Position numbers and translations under genes: made by a program. The notes below the pieces were generated by a model, which was given only the letters and a program-made list of their open reading frames with translations, searched no databases and was not told where the DNA came from. Source: Myxococcales bacterium (lineage in GTDB: Bacteria; Myxococcota_A; Polyangia; Polyangiales; Polyangiaceae). Taken from it: 64,000 bases of DNA. This document shows, piece after piece, positions 61,043 through 64,000 of the stretch (positions are counted from its first letter, which is position 1; each line of letters opens with the position of its first letter). The stretch spans positions 6,685-70,684 of the forward strand of contig JAAFHV010000009.1 in assembly GCA_013297655.1 (NCBI GenBank), given 5' to 3'.

Positions 61043-63705
61043 GAACCGAGGGTGGACTTCAATTGTGCGACGAGGAGGAGAGCGTCCATCGGCGTGAGCG
61101 CGTTCGGATCGGTGGCGCGGAGGCGCTCGACCACCGCGCGAACCGACGGATCTTGGGCCGGGTCTGCCGCTTGCGCGAAGAGGCCTAGCTGCGGCGTGGG
61201 CGCGCCACGACCACGTTTGCCGCCGGAGTCCTTCGCGAGCGGCACGATCCCACGCGCCTGCGGAGCTTCGCCACGCGACTCGAGGCCTTCGAGGATCGCG
61301 CGCGCACGTGAGAGCACGATCTCCGGCAGGCCCGCGAGACGCGCGCACGCGACGCCGTAGCTTCGCGACGCGGCGCCGCTCCCGACCTTGTGGAAGAAGA
61401 CGATCTCGCCGTCGTGCTCGCGCGCCGAGACGGAGCGGTTCTCGCAGCCCCGCTGGCCATCCCCGAGGGCGGTGAGCTCGTGGTAGTGGGTGGCGAAAAG
61501 TGCCCTACATTTCGTAACTTCCGCGAGGTGCTCGGCCACCGCCCACGCGATCGACAGGCCGTCGTAGGTGCTCGTCCCGCGACCGATTTCGTCGAGCACC
61601 ACGAGCGAGCGCCGGGTCGCGCGATAAAGAACGTTCGCGGTCTCCTTCATCTCGACCATGAAGGTGCTCTCGCCCTTCGAGAGGTTGTCGTTGGCGCCGA
61701 CGCGGGTGAGCACCCGATCGACGATCCCGATCTTGGCCGTGCGCGCCGGCACGAAGGAGCCCATCTGCGCGAGGATCACGCACAGCGCGACCTGGCGCAT
61801 GAACGTGGATTTCCCCGCCATGTTCGGCCCGCTGACGAGCCACAAGCGGGAGAGCCCCTTCTCCGCGGCGTCCTCCGAGGCGTCGAGTGACACGTCGTTG
61901 GGGACGAACGTGCCCGCCGACGCGATGCGCTCCACCACCGGATGTCGCGCGTCGGTGAGGGTGAGCTCGAAGCCCGAGTCCACCTCCGGGCGCACGTAGT
62001 CGTTCGCGTGCGCCACCTCGGCGAGCCCTTGCCCCACGTCGACCTCGGCGAGGGCGCGCGCCTCTTCGCGGAAGAGCTCCGCGTGCTTGGCGAGGGTGCG
62101 CAAGAGCTCTTGGTAAAGCTCGGCTTCGCGGGTGGTGAGCAGCTCCTCCGCGTGCGCCACCTTGTCCGACAGCGCGTCGAGCTCGTCGTTCGTGTAGCGC
62201 TCGCCGGTCGCGACGGTCTGCTTGCGGCGCCACGTCGACGGAGCGCGCGCCACGTGCGTCTTCGTGAGCTCGATGTACCAACCGAAGACGCGCGTGTACT
62301 TGAGCTTGAGGCTGCCGATCTGGGTCTCGTCGCGGAGGCGCTGCTCGAGCGAGACGATGAGCTCCTGGCCGCCGCGCGACAGCGAGCGCGCCTCGTCGAG
62401 CTCGGGGTCGAAGCCGTCGCGGATCACGTCACCGCTGCCCAGTTTTTGTCCTGGATCGTCCGCGAGGGCGCGACCGAGGAGCGCGCGAGCCTCCTCGCAC
62501 GGCGCGATCTTTCCGAGCTCCGAGACACGACCGCCGAGCGCCTCGAGCGCCTTCGCGCTCTTCTCGATCTCTTGTACGATGCACGGAATTTCGTCGAGCG
62601 CGATCCGGAGCTTCACGAGGTCACGCGGGAGCGCGCGGCCGGTAAAGAGCCGCACCGCGATGCGCTCGAGGTCCGAGACCCGCGCGAGGCGGGTGCGCAC
62701 GTCGGCGCGGAGGCCTGGGTTTTCCAGGAAAAACGCGACCGTGTCTTGCCGCGCGCGGATCTGCGCGACGTCGTTCGAGGGCGCGAGGAGGCGCGAGCGA
62801 AGGAGCCGCGCGCCCATCGAGGTCTTCGTCTCGTCGATGTGCCCGAGGAGCGCGCCGCGCGTGTCGCCGTCGTTGGTGCGCACGAGCTCGAGGTGCTCTT
62901 GGGTGCTCGCGTCGAGCACGAGGCGCTCTCCCGTCGCGCGGGAGGCGAGGCGCGTCACCGGCAGCGCGCGTGACGGCTCGCACTCCTGGGCATACGCGAG
63001 CGCACGCGCGGCCGCTTTTCGCGCCACCACCGAAGGCTCCGCGCGTTCGGCCTCTCCCTCCCCGAGGGCGCGCGCGAGCAGCAGCGGATCGAACGACTTC
63101 GCGGGACGACGCGGCACCTTCGGCCGCATCGCCGCGAACGCGCGCGCGATTCCGTCGGTTCCTTCGCCGAGCAAGAGCTCCCGCGGCTCGAGACGGAGGA
63201 GCTCCGAGAGGGCCGAGCGTTCGTCCGCGACCTCGCAAGAGAGGAGCTCCCCCGTCGAGCCGTCGTAGGCCGCGACGCCGAACACCTCGCCGTCTCCCTC
63301 GACCGCCGCGAGGTAGGCGTTTTGCCCTGGCGCGAGGCCCGCTTCGTCGAACACGAGCGCGGGGGTGACCACACGAACCACCTCGCGTGGGACGATGCCC
63401 TTCACCGTCTGCGGATCGGCCATCTGCTCGCAGATCGCGACGCGATAGCCCATGTCGGTGAGGCGCTGGATGTAGCCGGCGGCGGCGTGGTGAGGCACCC
63501 CGCACATGGGCACCTCGTCCTCCGCGTTCTTGTTCCGGCTCGTCAGCGTGAGATCGAGCGCGCCGGCAGTGGTGACGGCGTCCTCGAGAAAGAGCTCGTA
63601 GAAGTCGCCGAGGCGAAAGAAGAGCAGCGCGTCGGGGTAGGCGCGCTTGGCGGTGAGGTACTGCCGCATGAGCGGCGTATCGTGCGCGTCCTTCCCCTTC
63701 GCCAT
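61039..63705 (-). CDS. mutS: DNA mismatch repair protein MutS
   Basis: An 888-aa MutS: mismatch-reading Phe-x-Glu motif in LLFFRLGDFYELFLEDA (about residues 28-44), connector and lever/clamp domains, then the ATPase with Walker A SGPNMAGKSTFMRQVALC, signature region LSKGESTFMVEMKETANVL, Walker B SLVVLDEIGRGTSTYDGLSI and FATHYHELTAL. It binds mismatches and recruits MutL. Length is normal for the family. Confidence 0.97.
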   Translation of the reverse strand: MAKGKDAHDTPLMRQYLTAKRAYPDALLFFRLGDFYELFLEDAVTTAGALDLTLTSRNKNAEDEVPMCGVPHHAAAGYIQRLTDMGYRVAICEQMADPQTVKGIVPREVVRVVTPALVFDEAGLAPGQNAYLAAVEGDGEVFGVAAYDGSTGELLSCEVADERSALSELLRLEPRELLLGEGTDGIARAFAAMRPKVPRRPAKSFDPLLLARALGEGEAERAEPSVVARKAAARALAYAQECEPSRALPVTRLASRATGERLVLDASTQEHLELVRTNDGDTRGALLGHIDETKTSMGARLLRSRLLAPSNDVAQIRARQDTVAFFLENPGLRADVRTRLARVSDLERIAVRLFTGRALPRDLVKLRIALDEIPCIVQEIEKSAKALEALGGRVSELGKIAPCEEARALLGRALADDPGQKLGSGDVIRDGFDPELDEARSLSRGGQELIVSLEQRLRDETQIGSLKLKYTRVFGWYIELTKTHVARAPSTWRRKQTVATGERYTNDELDALSDKVAHAEELLTTREAELYQELLRTLAKHAELFREEARALAEVDVGQGLAEVAHANDYVRPEVDSGFELTLTDARHPVVERIASAGTFVPNDVSLDASEDAAEKGLSRLWLVSGPNMAGKSTFMRQVALCVILAQMGSFVPARTAKIGIVDRVLTRVGANDNLSKGESTFMVEMKETANVLYRATRRSLVVLDEIGRGTSTYDGLSIAWAVAEHLAEVTKCRALFATHYHELTALGDGQRGCENRSVSAREHDGEIVFFHKVGSGAASRSYGVACARLAGLPEIVLSRARAILEGLESRGEAPQARGIVPLAKDSGGKRGRGAPTPQLGLFAQAADPAQDPSVRAVVERLRATDPNALTPMDALLLVAQLKSTLGS

Positions 63706-63712
63706 TGGCGGC

Positions 63713-64000
63713 TCAGTAGAACGTGGTTCGAGAGAGGTTCACGGTGCGAAGGTCGAAGAGCACGAGCCCCTGCGACGCACCGTCCACGATCGCCATCTGC
63801 CCGAGCGGCCCCACGTAGCGCATGCTGCGCGGGTTCACCGCCGTCGAGATCTGCGCGATGTTGGCGCTGAGCGGCTCGAAGCGGCCCCTCGTCGTGTAGC
63901 GGAACGTCATCCCGAACGTCGGAGTCGCCTCGAGCCTGTCGGTGCGCTGCCCTCCAAAAATCGTGAAGGAGAACATAGGATTACGCATCGCGAGGGAGCT
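63713..64000 (-). CDS. C-terminal part of an unidentified protein, cut by window edge
   Basis: The minus-strand frame is open from the right edge to a stop at 63713, eight bases before mutS. It reads SMRYVGPLGQMAIVDGASQG followed by LVLFDLRTVNL and ends SRTTFY. An internal ATG at 63988 exists, but the frame continues past the edge, so the true start is probably outside. Beta-rich, no family recognised. Confidence 0.6.
   Translation of the reverse strand, partial: SSLAMRNPMFSFTIFGGQRTDRLEATPTFGMTFRYTTRGRFEPLSANIAQISTAVNPRSMRYVGPLGQMAIVDGASQGLVLFDLRTVNLSRTTFY

Overview
The window is GC-rich DNA. It carries many lipoproteins, Cys-rich secreted proteins, a TonB domain fused to a TonB-dependent receptor, a sigma54 response regulator and AgmX-like Pro-rich TonB proteins. 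This style points to Myxococcota, probably the Polyangia side; no rRNA or marker gene is present to name it. Most genes sit in short operons with 4-base ATGA/GTGA overlaps, which I used to fix many start codons. I see no tRNA, rRNA, CRISPR array, intact IS element or integrase.

1-6 kb: a TRASH-type metal-binding lipoprotein with a small Cys-rich partner, an SRPBCC protein, an AraC regulator, a multicopper oxidase with an FnIII lipoprotein, and a fatty acid hydroxylase. 6-19 kb: a TonB-dependent receptor, a TonB protein and a class I methyltransferase; a histidine kinase with a sigma54 activator; then a compact RiPP operon on the minus strand (37-aa precursor, fused YcaO cyclodehydratase, Gfo/Idh/MocA reductase resembling thiazolinyl imine reductases, PepSY membrane protein) divergent from a MATE exporter. 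This RiPP locus is the leading candidate for an undescribed system. Its neighbours suggest, but do not prove, a secreted and re-imported metal-binding thiazol(id)ine peptide.

19-39 kb: a copper island. It has two copper P-type ATPases, the first with an in-frame TGA exactly at the second Cys of its first CxxC motif. It also has two HMA chaperones, HMBD lipoproteins, a TolC-like protein, a second multicopper oxidase, an ECF sigma factor paired with a Cys-rich membrane protein, and a CusCBA-type RND exporter. Between 31.1 and 33 kb lies a stretch of gene remnants (RND C-terminus, adenylate-forming enzyme C-terminus, a frameshifted membrane protein). A shared promoter pattern, KGTCACNN-N14-GCTANN, precedes four of the metal-related operons including the ECF operon itself. 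A variant (T7-N10-TGTCATCC-N14-CGTCTY) precedes two more.

39.7-42.7 kb: two clusters of a 42-bp tandem repeat next to a two-gene AAA-ATPase/HNH module resembling Septu (PtuAB) anti-phage defence. 42.8-64 kb is mostly housekeeping or conserved myxobacterial content: Cys-rich lipoproteins, an outer-membrane barrel with two TlpA-type redoxins, a saccharopine dehydrogenase-like protein, DUF420, a repeat-tailed membrane protein, DUF1223, ModABC-like molybdate transport, a TonB-like protein, GcvT/GcvH, an EamA transporter and MutS. The right edge cuts an unidentified gene.
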